From an uncultured bacterium (GTDB lineage: Bacteria; Spirochaetota; UBA4802; JAGODF01): a DNA stretch of 64,000 nt. Shown in pieces: positions 1 through 8,410 of this stretch. How positions within the stretch are numbered: the first letter of the stretch is position 1; each line of letters opens with the position of its first letter. Below the pieces are notes generated by a model. It was not told where the DNA came from and did not search any database. It saw nothing but the letters and a program-made list of their open reading frames with translations. Made by a program: the position numbers and the translations under genes. Location: assembly GCA_937921485.1 (NCBI GenBank), contig CAKZSV010000006.1:50791-114790 (forward strand), written 5' to 3'.

Positions 1-2571
1 CACCACCGCCAGCGCAAAAACGCAAGGACATTTGAAGATCTCCTCACCGGCATGTTTCATGCGCTACAGGGCAATTCAGATTCACCGCTTGCACTCCGCA
101 TACGCACGCGTTTCAATGCCGCACTCATCGATGAGTTTCAGGACACCGATCCCCTTCAGTATGATATTTTCAGCACTATATTCCGCAATCACTGCCCTCT
201 TTACATGATCGGTGATCCAAAGCAGGCCATCTATAAATTCCGCGGCGCGGATATCTTCGCGTATCTTCGTGCTTCTTTGCAATGCGACAGGAAGCTCACG
301 CTATCAAAGAACTATCGGTCGCACCCCGATTTGGTGCGTGCCATAAATACAATCTTCGGGAATACTCAAAACACTGGCAACCCGCCTTTTGTGATTGATG
401 GTATTGAATACAATCCAGCGGCATCGTCAAAAAATGAACACGCCAATTCGATTGCCAAAAAACTCCCGGACGGATCCCCGCTTGCCATCTGGTATATCGA
501 TAGCAGTGAAAATGACGAGAATAACCAAAACGCAATAAATAAAACCGACCTCAGAGAGATTATCTCTGAGCTTGTAATTAATGAAATAAAAAAATTAACA
601 CATCATGGCATCAATCCAGGCGATATAGCCATCCTGGTTCGGAACAACACACAGAGCAAGATTTTGGCACGTGAATTGCGCAAGCATGGAATTCCCTGTG
701 TCACCTACGGCACGGAAAGCGTTCTCAAAACCGATGAAGCAATCGAAATCGAGCGAGTTATCAATGCCATCGCCGAACCTTCCTCTACCGGATACGTCGT
801 CGCTGCTCTCGCGACATGTTTTTTCGGATACACTGCATCGAAAATTGCTGAAATAAATAACAGCGAAGAAAAATTTTCAGAATTTTTAGAGAAGTTCAAG
901 CGCTATCGGGACATATGGGAGCGACAGGGATTTATTACCATGTTCCGCCGTTTAATGCATGAAAATGAAATCACCTTGCATCTGGCATCGCTGGAAGACG
1001 GCGAAAGAAGGCTTACCAATTTTTTCCATATCGCCGAACTCATACATCGGGCCGAAAGGGAACACCGGCTCGGCATTGATGGCATCCTGAAATGGTTTTC
1101 TGAAGAAAAAGCTTTTGAATCCGAAGAGATGAAACTCCGCCTTGAAACCGATGAATATGCAGTTAAAATTCTTACCATTCATAAAAGCAAAGGACTTGAG
1201 TTTCCGATAGTCTTCGCTCCTTTCCTCTACGATTCCGCAGAAATAACATCTCAGGAATACATCTATCACGCCAAAGCTGCTGATAAAGATGTGCGAACTG
1301 TTTTCAATCTTTCCGGCGATGAGACCCAAAAGTCACAGGCGCTTTACGAAGAGCTTTCAGAATCCGTTCGCCTCATGTATGTGGCGCTTACCCGTGCAAA
1401 AGTTCGATGTTATACTTTGTGGGGCATGATCAACAAATCAGAGCTTTCAGCGCCGATGTACGTGTTTCACAATCATAGAATTACATCACTGGAGGAATTC
1501 ATTAAAGATAAAAAGGATAAAAAAATGCAGTGGAACAACAAATCATCGGAAATGCTTCAGGATATGCGCCAGATTGAAGATCAATCGAATGGAGCAATTT
1601 CCGTTTTACAAATATCTGAAATCAGCAGTGAAAACCATGTAAATGCAGAAGAAAAACCGCAACAAAGCCAGCTTCCTGCGCTCGCGTGCCGCACATTCAC
1701 GCAGGGCGAAATTCTGCCCCCATGGGCCCTCACCAGTTTTTCATCGCTTATTTTCAACGCACGTGATGATGTCAGAGAAAAAGCCGACGAAAGCAGCAAA
1801 GAAATTAGCCAGGCATCAAACAAAGAGCTTTCAATTCACTCATTTCCCCGGGGGACGCGTGCGGGACTGTTTATTCACGAAGTATTCGAGAACATCGATT
1901 TTCAAAATCCCGCTTCAGAGGAATCACAATCTCTCATTGGCGAATTATTGCACACTTACGGCATCGCCAAAAGCTGGTTGCCTGTCATTTGCAATAACGC
2001 CAGTGCGGTGCTCAACCATCCGCTCAAAAGCAGAAACGCCGCATTCCGCCTTGCTGAGATCAGCCCTTCCATGCGCATCCACGAACTCGAATTTTATTTT
2101 CCCGCATCTCGCATATCGCCTAAAAAGTTCGCTGAACTCATTGTCGGCAATCATCCTGAAATGAAAACCACCACACCAATTTCACTCTCCCGACTTGGTA
2201 TTGAAGAATTCCAGGGTTTCGTTCGTGGCTTCATCGACCTTGTTTTTACGATTCAGGGGAAATGGTATCTTGCCGACTGGAAATCAAACCATCTCGGCGA
2301 TTCCACGGAATCATATCGTAAAGAAAATCTTTATCATACCATGTTTGAAAAACATTATTATCTTCAATATCATCTTTACACGATAGCACTGCACCGTCAT
2401 CTCCAGCGCACACTACCAGGATATACGTACGATACGCACTTCGGGGGGATATTCTATTTTTTCATACGCGGCATTGACCACAACAATTCAGACAGCGGCA
2501 TATTCTTTGATCGCCCGGAATTTAGTTTGATAAACGAGCTTGAAACTTATCTTGGGAGAAGCATTGCATGA
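1..2571 (+). CDS. recB: RecB-like exonuclease V beta subunit (5' truncated)
   Basis: This is the C-terminal part of a RecB-type helicase-nuclease. RecB is the 3'-5' motor and nuclease of RecBCD, which processes double-strand breaks for recombination. The frame is open from base 1, so the gene begins outside the window. Visible are the UvrD-type Walker B motif LIDEFQDTD, the helicase motif around GDPKQAIYKFRGAD, and late helicase motifs (TIHKSKGLEFPIV, RLMYVALTRAK). The C-terminal RecB nuclease domain shows GLFIHEVFE, then GFIDLVF and WYLADWKSN, which carry the usual His, Asp and Asp-x-Lys positions. The stop overlaps the recD start by four bases (ATGA), so the two are translationally coupled. 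A recC gene, if present, should lie upstream and is not visible. Confidence 0.93.
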   Translation, partial: HHRQRKNARTFEDLLTGMFHALQGNSDSPLALRIRTRFNAALIDEFQDTDPLQYDIFSTIFRNHCPLYMIGDPKQAIYKFRGADIFAYLRASLQCDRKLTLSKNYRSHPDLVRAINTIFGNTQNTGNPPFVIDGIEYNPAASSKNEHANSIAKKLPDGSPLAIWYIDSSENDENNQNAINKTDLREIISELVINEIKKLTHHGINPGDIAILVRNNTQSKILARELRKHGIPCVTYGTESVLKTDEAIEIERVINAIAEPSSTGYVVAALATCFFGYTASKIAEINNSEEKFSEFLEKFKRYRDIWERQGFITMFRRLMHENEITLHLASLEDGERRLTNFFHIAELIHRAEREHRLGIDGILKWFSEEKAFESEEMKLRLETDEYAVKILTIHKSKGLEFPIVFAPFLYDSAEITSQEYIYHAKAADKDVRTVFNLSGDETQKSQALYEELSESVRLMYVALTRAKVRCYTLWGMINKSELSAPMYVFHNHRITSLEEFIKDKKDKKMQWNNKSSEMLQDMRQIEDQSNGAISVLQISEISSENHVNAEEKPQQSQLPALACRTFTQGEILPPWALTSFSSLIFNARDDVREKADESSKEISQASNKELSIHSFPRGTRAGLFIHEVFENIDFQNPASEESQSLIGELLHTYGIAKSWLPVICNNASAVLNHPLKSRNAAFRLAEISPSMRIHELEFYFPASRISPKKFAELIVGNHPEMKTTTPISLSRLGIEEFQGFVRGFIDLVFTIQGKWYLADWKSNHLGDSTESYRKENLYHTMFEKHYYLQYHLYTIALHRHLQRTLPGYTYDTHFGGIFYFFIRGIDHNNSDSGIFFDRPEFSLINELETYLGRSIA

Positions 2572-4412
2572 GCAACTCGTGTACAATGATTGGCGCACCG
2601 TTTTTTTCAGATCTTGACAGGGAATTTTTCAGATTTCTCACCGAACACAATGCAAATCACGAGACTGCTTTTGCCGGCGCGATTCTGTGCAACCGCGTTT
2701 CCGAAGGCGATACCTGCATTGATCTCAAAGCAATTGCCGGTACAACATTGAAAGAAGCGCTTCAGATAGATGCATCCGATGACTATTCAGAGAATAAGCT
2801 TCCGGAATATTCGCAGTGGATTGCCTCTCTTGAAACATCTGAGGCGGTGGGCAGCGCGGGCGAGCAAAAGCCGCTCATTTTGCACAAAGGACGTCTGTAC
2901 CTATATCGATATTGGCAATACGAACATTTATTTGCTCAAAAATTACGTTACTTTCTGGAACAAGAACCTCCACTTTATGACGAAGAATTTTTAAAGCAAA
3001 AGCTCAAGCAGTATTTTCCGGATAATCCCGATGGAAGTGTAAATTTTCAGCGGATTGCAGCGCTCCGTGCACTCACACATAGTTTCACCGTGATATCTGG
3101 CGGTCCCGGAACTGGAAAAACATCGACGGTAGCTAAAATTATCGCAATATTTCTGGAACAATTCGGCGAAGCAAAAAAAATCGTTCTTGCAGCGCCCACG
3201 GGGAAAGCAGCTGCCCGCATGAAAGAATCTATCGAAATGGCGCTTTCAGAGCAGGGAATGCTTTCCTCACTGCCCGATTCATTAAAAAAAATATTCCCTC
3301 GCGAAGCTTCGACCATACACAGACTTCTCGGTCCAATTTCCGGAAGCCCGTATTTCCATCATAACGAAGAAAACCATCTATCGTGCGATGTAATTGTGAT
3401 TGATGAATCTTCAATGGTCGATCTTGCTCTCATGGCAAAACTCTTCTCCGCAATACCTTCCCACGCAAGGGTGATCCTTCTGGGCGACCGCGATCAGCTT
3501 GCTTCCGTTGAGGCAGGTTCTGTACTCGGGGATATCTGCGGCTCTAAAACAGCGCATGAAGGATTTTCAGCGCAATTTGCCGCCCTTGCTCGTAAGCTTG
3601 CGGGCTATTCTCTTCCCGTAATTGAAAACGCTTCTTTACTCCGGGATGCCATTATATTTTTGAACAGAAGTTATCGGTTTCAAAAAGGAATCGCCGAGCT
3701 TGCCAAACATATCAACGAGGGAAATAGCAACGCGATTGCTGCTAATTTTTCAGTGAATGCGTATCATGGCGTTTCCATTTGCGGTGTGAATACAATATTT
3801 GAAATACAAAAAAAAATTCATGAACTTGTGGAAGCAGGAGTCTATGACTTTCTCATTGGCGATGATATTGCAGCAGCATTAAACAGGATTTTTGATATTG
3901 CAATTCTCTGCGCACACCGTCAGGGAAAATGGGGGTCTGAGTCAATCGGAGAGTTCATAGAACAAGCAATTAAACGCCGATTCGGCGAGAGAAGCGAATG
4001 GGCAGGATTATATCACGGCAAGCCCGTTATGATCATACAAAACAATTACGAGCTTAATCTCTTCAACGGCGATATCGGTATTGTGAGAAGAGATCCTGCG
4101 ACAGGACAGCTCTTGGCTCATTTCCCTGAAGCAACTACCAGGACGACCCGAAGCATACATGTTTTCCGACTTCCTGAATTTACTTCCGCCCACGCATTTA
4201 CCGTGCACAAAAGCCAGGGATCAGAATTCAAGAAAGTAATTTTCATCATGCCGCCGGAGATAACGCCTGTGCTTTCAAGGGAGCTTCTCTACACTGCCGT
4301 CACACGGGCGCGTGAATCGCTCGAAATATGGGGAAGCATGGAAGTTTTTGCTTCCGCCGCCACACGTCCCGTGCGTAGATTTTCAGGGCTACAGGATTTA
4401 CTATGGGAATAA
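2568..4412 (+). CDS. recD: RecD-like exonuclease V alpha subunit
   Basis: RecD is the 5'-3' helicase of the RecBCD enzyme. The 614-residue protein has an N-terminal domain of about 160 residues, then a Walker A motif (GGPGTGKTST) near residue 180, a Walker B motif (VIVIDESSMVD), the motif LLGDRDQLASVEAGSVLGD and a late motif AFTVHKSQGSEFKKV typical of superfamily 1B helicases. The length matches bacterial RecD rather than the longer RecD2. The start overlaps the recB stop in an ATGA junction. No following gene reads in the same tight spacing, so this is probably the end of the recombination operon. Confidence 0.94.
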   Translation: MSNSCTMIGAPFFSDLDREFFRFLTEHNANHETAFAGAILCNRVSEGDTCIDLKAIAGTTLKEALQIDASDDYSENKLPEYSQWIASLETSEAVGSAGEQKPLILHKGRLYLYRYWQYEHLFAQKLRYFLEQEPPLYDEEFLKQKLKQYFPDNPDGSVNFQRIAALRALTHSFTVISGGPGTGKTSTVAKIIAIFLEQFGEAKKIVLAAPTGKAAARMKESIEMALSEQGMLSSLPDSLKKIFPREASTIHRLLGPISGSPYFHHNEENHLSCDVIVIDESSMVDLALMAKLFSAIPSHARVILLGDRDQLASVEAGSVLGDICGSKTAHEGFSAQFAALARKLAGYSLPVIENASLLRDAIIFLNRSYRFQKGIAELAKHINEGNSNAIAANFSVNAYHGVSICGVNTIFEIQKKIHELVEAGVYDFLIGDDIAAALNRIFDIAILCAHRQGKWGSESIGEFIEQAIKRRFGERSEWAGLYHGKPVMIIQNNYELNLFNGDIGIVRRDPATGQLLAHFPEATTRTTRSIHVFRLPEFTSAHAFTVHKSQGSEFKKVIFIMPPEITPVLSRELLYTAVTRARESLEIWGSMEVFASAATRPVRRFSGLQDLLWE

Positions 4413-4484
4413 TAAAACGATTGACAAATCGTCTGATAATGTTTTGTTCAATTCACACAACAAATTATGTATCGGGGGTTTCGT

Positions 4485-4667
4485 ATGGCTGCAAAATTTG
4501 AAGTATATCAGGACAAAAAAGGCGAGTGGCGTTTCAGGCTGAAAGCTCCAAACGGAGAAGTGATTGCCGTGGGCGAAGGCTATTCATCAAAAGCTGCATG
4601 CCTCAACGGAATCGAATCGATTAAAAAAAACGCACCCGTCGCAGAAGTGGTCGAGTCGGAAGCGTAA
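4485..4667 (+). CDS. YegP-like DUF1508 protein
   Basis: This 60-residue protein matches the YegP/UPF0339 (DUF1508) family: it begins MAAKFEVYQDKKGEWRFRL, followed by the family-type stretch on replacing the natural-context motif with GEGYSSKAACLNGIESIKKNA. The molecular role of the family is not established. The start at the MAAKF methionine fits family alignments better than an upstream in-frame methionine at 4467, and a G-rich stretch precedes it. A TTGACA hexamer lies at 4421-4426, but no good -10 sits at the right distance. The gene converges on msrA with a 4-base gap. Confidence 0.85.
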   Translation: MAAKFEVYQDKKGEWRFRLKAPNGEVIAVGEGYSSKAACLNGIESIKKNAPVAEVVESEA

Positions 4668-4671
4668 TTTC

Positions 4672-5193
4672 TCACTTCCAGTTTTCTTTAATAAAAAAAT
4701 CCCTGCCTGATAGCATTTTGTAGGAACGATACCGGTGGGGATTTTTTTCCGCAAAATTCCGGTGATATTCCTCGGCAGGATAAAACTCGCCGGCCGGCAG
4801 AATCTCCGTGGCAATCATGTTTCCAAATCTGCCGGAGTTTTTTAGATTTTTCTTCGATAATTCCGCCTTTTCCTTCTGCTCTTCATCATGATAAAAAATC
4901 GCGGTGCGGTACTGCGGCCCGCGGTCGGCAAACTGCCCCCCATCATCAGCGGGATCTACCTGCCGCCAGAAAGCTTCGAGCAATGCGTCATATTCGGCAA
5001 TGTCAGCGTCGTATATCACTTCCACTGCTTCATAATGGCCCGTTGTTCCCGTGCACACATCCTCATAGCTCGGGTTTGCCACATGACCCCCTGTATAGCC
5101 GGGCATCACGCTCATCACGCCTGGAATGCCTTTAAAAGGCGGCTCCATACACCAGAAGCATCCGCCGGCAAAAGTTGCTTTCATTTTTTTCAT
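4672..5193 (-). CDS. msrA: Peptide-methionine (S)-S-oxide reductase MsrA
   Basis: MsrA repairs methionine-S-sulfoxide in proteins with thioredoxin as reductant. The catalytic cysteine lies in the family signature GCFWCMEPPF, at about residue 12. Further family hallmarks are the GYTGG and YEDVCTGTTGHYEAVEV segments, and the downstream region with DPADDGGQFADRGPQYR. The length of 173 residues is standard. No MsrB domain is fused and no msrB neighbour is seen. The gene stands alone on the minus strand. It converges with the YegP-like gene and is divergent from the nitroreductase gene. No strong ribosome binding site precedes either candidate ATG (5193 or 5184). Confidence 0.96.
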   Translation of the reverse strand: MKKMKATFAGGCFWCMEPPFKGIPGVMSVMPGYTGGHVANPSYEDVCTGTTGHYEAVEVIYDADIAEYDALLEAFWRQVDPADDGGQFADRGPQYRTAIFYHDEEQKEKAELSKKNLKNSGRFGNMIATEILPAGEFYPAEEYHRNFAEKNPHRYRSYKMLSGRDFFIKENWK

Positions 5194-5345
5194 TGATAGA
5201 TACTTATACGCTTTTACTTATGCACTAAAATAGCGCATTTAAAAAGAATTTCTATTATTTTAATAATAATTAAAAATAGCTTGCTTTTTACTTGCATTCA
5301 TCATGTGTAGCATTTAATACATGCGCAAAAAATCCGGAGCTTTTC

Positions 5346-6221
5346 ATGTTTGTATGTCACACCTTTTCAGTACCAATTGAGGAACTTGTAAAAAAGAGGC
5401 GTTCTTTCCGTACTTTTAAACAAGAGAATCTCAGCTCTGCACATATCAATCAGATTAAAGATTTTATCAAAGAAATGTGCCATCCGCCTTTCAACTCAAA
5501 ACTCCGCATCGGCATCATTGCTTCTGAAACTGGCGATGAAAACACTCTGAAAGATCTTGGAACCTACGGATTTATAAAAAATCCCGCAGCATTCTTTGTG
5601 GGAACTATAACAGGAAACGGCAAAGACCTTGAAGATTTCGGTTACGTGATGGAATCAGCAGTTCTTTTTTGTATGTCGCTTGGCATTGGAAGTTGTTGGC
5701 TAGGCGGCACGTTTTCCAAAAGCGCATTCGCAAAAAGGTTTTCTCTGCAACATGGAGAGATCATGCCTGCCGTCATCGCCCTCGGCTATCCAAAAGAAAA
5801 ACAACGATTGACAGAAAAATTCATACGAGCTGGCGCCGGCTCTGATCACAGAAAAAAGTGGGAAACCCTTTTTTTCAAAAATGATCTGGATACTCCGTTG
5901 TTAAAAGAAGAAGCGGGGATGTATGCAAATGGGCTGGAACTTGTCCGTATCGCCCCATCGGCATCGAACAATCAGCCCTGGCGCATCATACAAAAAGAAA
6001 ATTCACTGCACTTTTATCTCCAACGCACCAAAGGATATTCCTCCAGAAATAAATCTCTTTTTGGATTTGCAGACCTCCAGAGAATTGATATGGGAATCGC
6101 ATTGTGTCATTTCAGCATGTGGGCAAAAGAACAAAATATTCCGGGGAAAATAATTTCGCACGATCCAAAAATTTTGCAGCCGCGAGACGAAATCGAATAT
6201 ATTGCAAGCTGGGTTTTGTAA
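5346..6221 (+). CDS. Nitroreductase-family protein (TM1586-like)
   Basis: This predicted flavin-dependent nitroreductase has about 291 residues, longer than the usual 180-220. It shows the N-terminal family pattern VKKRRSFRTFKQENLS and the core segment LGIGSCWLGGTFSK. A second unit near residue 200 contains LVRIAPSASNNQPWRII, which is the pattern of the FMN phosphate-binding loop normally found at the N-terminus. The arrangement suggests the TM1586-type putative nitroreductase, in which two nitroreductase-like halves are joined in one chain. The start at 5346 follows the purine-rich stretch CCGGAGC. The substrate cannot be read from the sequence. pyrE follows after 17 bases and may be co-transcribed. 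Confidence 0.75.
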   Translation: MFVCHTFSVPIEELVKKRRSFRTFKQENLSSAHINQIKDFIKEMCHPPFNSKLRIGIIASETGDENTLKDLGTYGFIKNPAAFFVGTITGNGKDLEDFGYVMESAVLFCMSLGIGSCWLGGTFSKSAFAKRFSLQHGEIMPAVIALGYPKEKQRLTEKFIRAGAGSDHRKKWETLFFKNDLDTPLLKEEAGMYANGLELVRIAPSASNNQPWRIIQKENSLHFYLQRTKGYSSRNKSLFGFADLQRIDMGIALCHFSMWAKEQNIPGKIISHDPKILQPRDEIEYIASWVL

Positions 6222-6238
6222 AATATTCTGGATACAAT

Positions 6239-6913
6239 ATGATGAAAGACTACCAGAAAAATTTTATTGAATTTCTTCTTTCCATGAAAGCGCTCAAGTT
6301 CGGCGATTTCACTCTTAAATCCGGAAGAAAATCGCCTTATTTTCTCAACATGGGCGCATTTTTCACGGGACATGCTATAACCCAACTCGGGAAGTTCTAC
6401 GCTGATGCAATCGCTGATACCATTCAAGGCGGTTTCAATGTCATTTTCGGCCCGGCATATAAAGGAATACCGCTTGCCATTGCCACCGTGCAATCGCTGT
6501 ACACCTCACACGGCATCGACGCGCAATACGCTTTCAACCGAAAAGAGGTTAAGGATCACGGAGAGGCCGGACTCATTGTCGGAAAAGCACTCGAACCCTC
6601 CGACCGGATAGTCATTGTCGATGATGTCATAACCGCGGGGACTGCCGTGCGCGAAACGCTTGAGATTATTAAAAATCATGGCGGTGCCGCAATACGTGCC
6701 ATCATCGTTTCTGTGGACAGGATGGAAAAAGGGAGCGGCAATACATCCGCGGTGATGGAAATTTCACAAACTCACGGCATTGCAGTTTATCCGATCATCA
6801 CCATTCTTCATATTCTTGAATATGTAAAGTCTGGAAAGGCGGAACAATTCGGCGTCGGTGCGGCGATGAGTGAAAAAATTGAATCGTATCTTGCGGAATA
6901 CGGCGCATTGTAA
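6239..6913 (+). CDS. pyrE: Orotate phosphoribosyltransferase
   Basis: PyrE joins orotate and PRPP to form orotidine 5'-phosphate in de novo pyrimidine synthesis. The protein of 224 residues has LKFGDFTLKSGRKSPYFLNMG at the N-terminus, the loop with AFNRKEVKDHGEAG and the PRPP-binding motif IVIVDDVITAGTA. The longer reading frame begins at 6104 inside the preceding gene. The ATG at 6239 is preferred because the conserved region begins directly after it and CTGGA lies upstream. It converges with the isomerase gene at 6928. Confidence 0.95.
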   Translation: MMKDYQKNFIEFLLSMKALKFGDFTLKSGRKSPYFLNMGAFFTGHAITQLGKFYADAIADTIQGGFNVIFGPAYKGIPLAIATVQSLYTSHGIDAQYAFNRKEVKDHGEAGLIVGKALEPSDRIVIVDDVITAGTAVRETLEIIKNHGGAAIRAIIVSVDRMEKGSGNTSAVMEISQTHGIAVYPIITILHILEYVKSGKAEQFGVGAAMSEKIESYLAEYGAL

Positions 6914-6927
6914 TTGCATGAAGCTTT

Positions 6928-7980
6928 TCAAAGATTTTCTTTGCCGCGATGCGCTTTCAGAAAATTTTTAATTCTATGAATATTATCGATGCGGGCAGGA
7001 TCTTTACCGCCGATGAGCGCCATGTAGTACGATATCCAGTCTGAAAGATACATCATGTCAATAAGCCGTTCTTTGTGGGTCTTTTTAGTGCTTTGTAATT
7101 GCAAGATGGAAAGCCCTTCTGATTCCATCACTTCGCGCGCCGCCTCAACCTGCATGCGAAGCCCCGGATTATAGTCGGGATCGGCGAGCATCACCACAGA
7201 AAATCCGCCGCCCGCTTGCAATCCTTCCCATCCGACAATTTCATTGTGGTTGGCTTCAGACATAGCCGCGTGGAAAGCTAGCGCTTTGCTATTTTCATTG
7301 AGCTGTGCCTTCAGGCGCATGCCCACGGCATCATTTATTCCTTCTGCTGAATACACCGCTACAATCGAGCCACCAAGCTTTTTGGCAATATCCCACGCCT
7401 GGCCGCCGTTTTGATAGATGCCGGCACTTTCTTTCATGAGAGAAACACATGCATCCACGAATGACGATTGCACAGGAATAAACCCAAGCGATTCCAATAT
7501 CTTTAAAAGAGTAAAAAAACTCGAGTACAGCGCATAGCGGGGCTGAAGGCCTGTCTCAAGGCCGAAAATTGGAATGCCCAGCTTTGATGCAAGCGCTCCC
7601 AGTTCTCCTCCATTCGTGATGCACACAATCCGGCAGCCTTTTTCATGCGCTTCCTTAAATGCCGCAATAGTCTCTTCAGTATTTCCCGAATACGACGAAG
7701 CGATGACAAGAGTTTCTTCCCCCGCCCACGAAGGAATTGAATACGAACGATTTACGATAAAAGGAAGTCGTAATTCATTCCGCAAAAAATTAATTGCCAG
7801 ATTGCCGCTGATAGCAGACCCCCCCATCCCACAGAAAACAATCGCCTGCACATTTTTTTCGGCAATAGAAGGGATTTCTCTTCCCCACGCGGTGAGCGCT
7901 TGCCGAGGGGAATTCATCAATACAGAGAAGAGATTATCGGGATCATAGCGGCCGATGAGATGTTGTATGGTATCCGTCAT
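6928..7980 (-). CDS. Bifunctional phosphoglucose/phosphomannose isomerase
   Basis: This protein of about 350 residues belongs to the SIS-fold isomerases that interconvert glucose- or mannose-6-phosphate and fructose-6-phosphate. The sugar isomerase fold is shown by VFCGMGGSAISGNLA near residue 60, VIASSYSGNTEETIAAFKEA near 100 and the C-terminal SEANHNEIVGWEGLQ. The EAKHNE-type glutamate/histidine segment is the catalytic hallmark of the family. An upstream in-frame ATG exists at 8007, but the start at MTDTIQHLIGRYDPDN fits family length better. It lies just downstream of repeat copy A on the same strand as the rpsB-rseP operon, so read-through past the repeat is possible. Confidence 0.85.
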   Translation of the reverse strand: MTDTIQHLIGRYDPDNLFSVLMNSPRQALTAWGREIPSIAEKNVQAIVFCGMGGSAISGNLAINFLRNELRLPFIVNRSYSIPSWAGEETLVIASSYSGNTEETIAAFKEAHEKGCRIVCITNGGELGALASKLGIPIFGLETGLQPRYALYSSFFTLLKILESLGFIPVQSSFVDACVSLMKESAGIYQNGGQAWDIAKKLGGSIVAVYSAEGINDAVGMRLKAQLNENSKALAFHAAMSEANHNEIVGWEGLQAGGGFSVVMLADPDYNPGLRMQVEAAREVMESEGLSILQLQSTKKTHKERLIDMMYLSDWISYYMALIGGKDPARIDNIHRIKNFLKAHRGKENL

Positions 7981-8040
7981 AACATTTTCCGCGCAATCAG
8001 CTCTCAATCAAAGGGGCATTCATTCTCGAAATATCATCTT

Positions 8041-8159
8041 ATGGGCACCTCTAAAAACCGCTTTCATCTTTAAAATCAGCATCAAAGAAAGCGGTTTTTA
8101 CCTATACATTGTGCCCACAAGGGAACATCCTTATACATGGTTTTTAGAAGTTACCTTAT
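8041..8159 (+). repeat. Dispersed 119-bp two-hairpin element, copy A (full)
   Basis: This is one of three full-length copies of a 119-bp repeat. The left end ATGGGCACCTCTAAAAACC and the right end, read on the other strand, share GGGnACnTCTAAAAACC (15 of 17 bases), which is an imperfect terminal inverted repeat. Inside, AAAAACCGCTTTC pairs perfectly with GAAAGCGGTTTTT across a 21-base loop, and GGGCAC pairs with GTGCCC. A second hairpin has GGGAAC near position 8121 and its partner near the right end. Here the right arm carries one change (GTTACC instead of GTTCCC). The right end overlaps the last codons of the gene at 8131-8409. Confidence 0.9.
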
Positions 8160-8409
8160 ATTTTTTATCATCATTACGTTGGATGATTACCACACTATCA
8201 ACTTCTCCGGAAAGCCTCGGGTCGGAAGCGCGCAGAGCGGGAAAATCGGCGGTGTTCAGAAAATCACTCAAAAGTTCCATGCGCGCTTCAACATTTTCTG
8301 ATTGCCCTTTCCCGTCAAAATACTCACCCATCAGCCGTTCGAACTCCCTTCGCGCCGCCGTTTCAACGCAATGTCCCACGCAGCGAAGGATTACCTCTAC
8401 CGCAGCCAT
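8131..8409 (-). CDS. Small protein of unknown function coupled to rseP
   Basis: I do not recognise this 92-residue protein. It begins one base after the rseP stop (ATG TAA A ATG), so translation is probably coupled, and it ends the rpsB-to-rseP operon. The N-terminal 80 residues look helical and soluble (ETAARREFERLMGEYFDGKG, then ARMELLSDFLNTADFPALR), without a signal peptide or membrane segment. The last residues, KVTSKNHV and the stop, are encoded by repeat copy A. The unrelated serine hydrolase at 55803 ends in the same TSKNHV for the same reason. The native C-terminus has therefore probably been replaced. Confidence 0.6.
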   Translation of the reverse strand: MAAVEVILRCVGHCVETAARREFERLMGEYFDGKGQSENVEARMELLSDFLNTADFPALRASDPRLSGEVDSVVIIQRNDDKKYKVTSKNHV

Positions 8410-8410
8410 T

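Noticed and set aside
4421..4426. TTGACA upstream of the YegP-like gene as a promoter
   Set aside because: No acceptable -10 hexamer lies 16-18 bases downstream; GATAAT is only 8 bases away.
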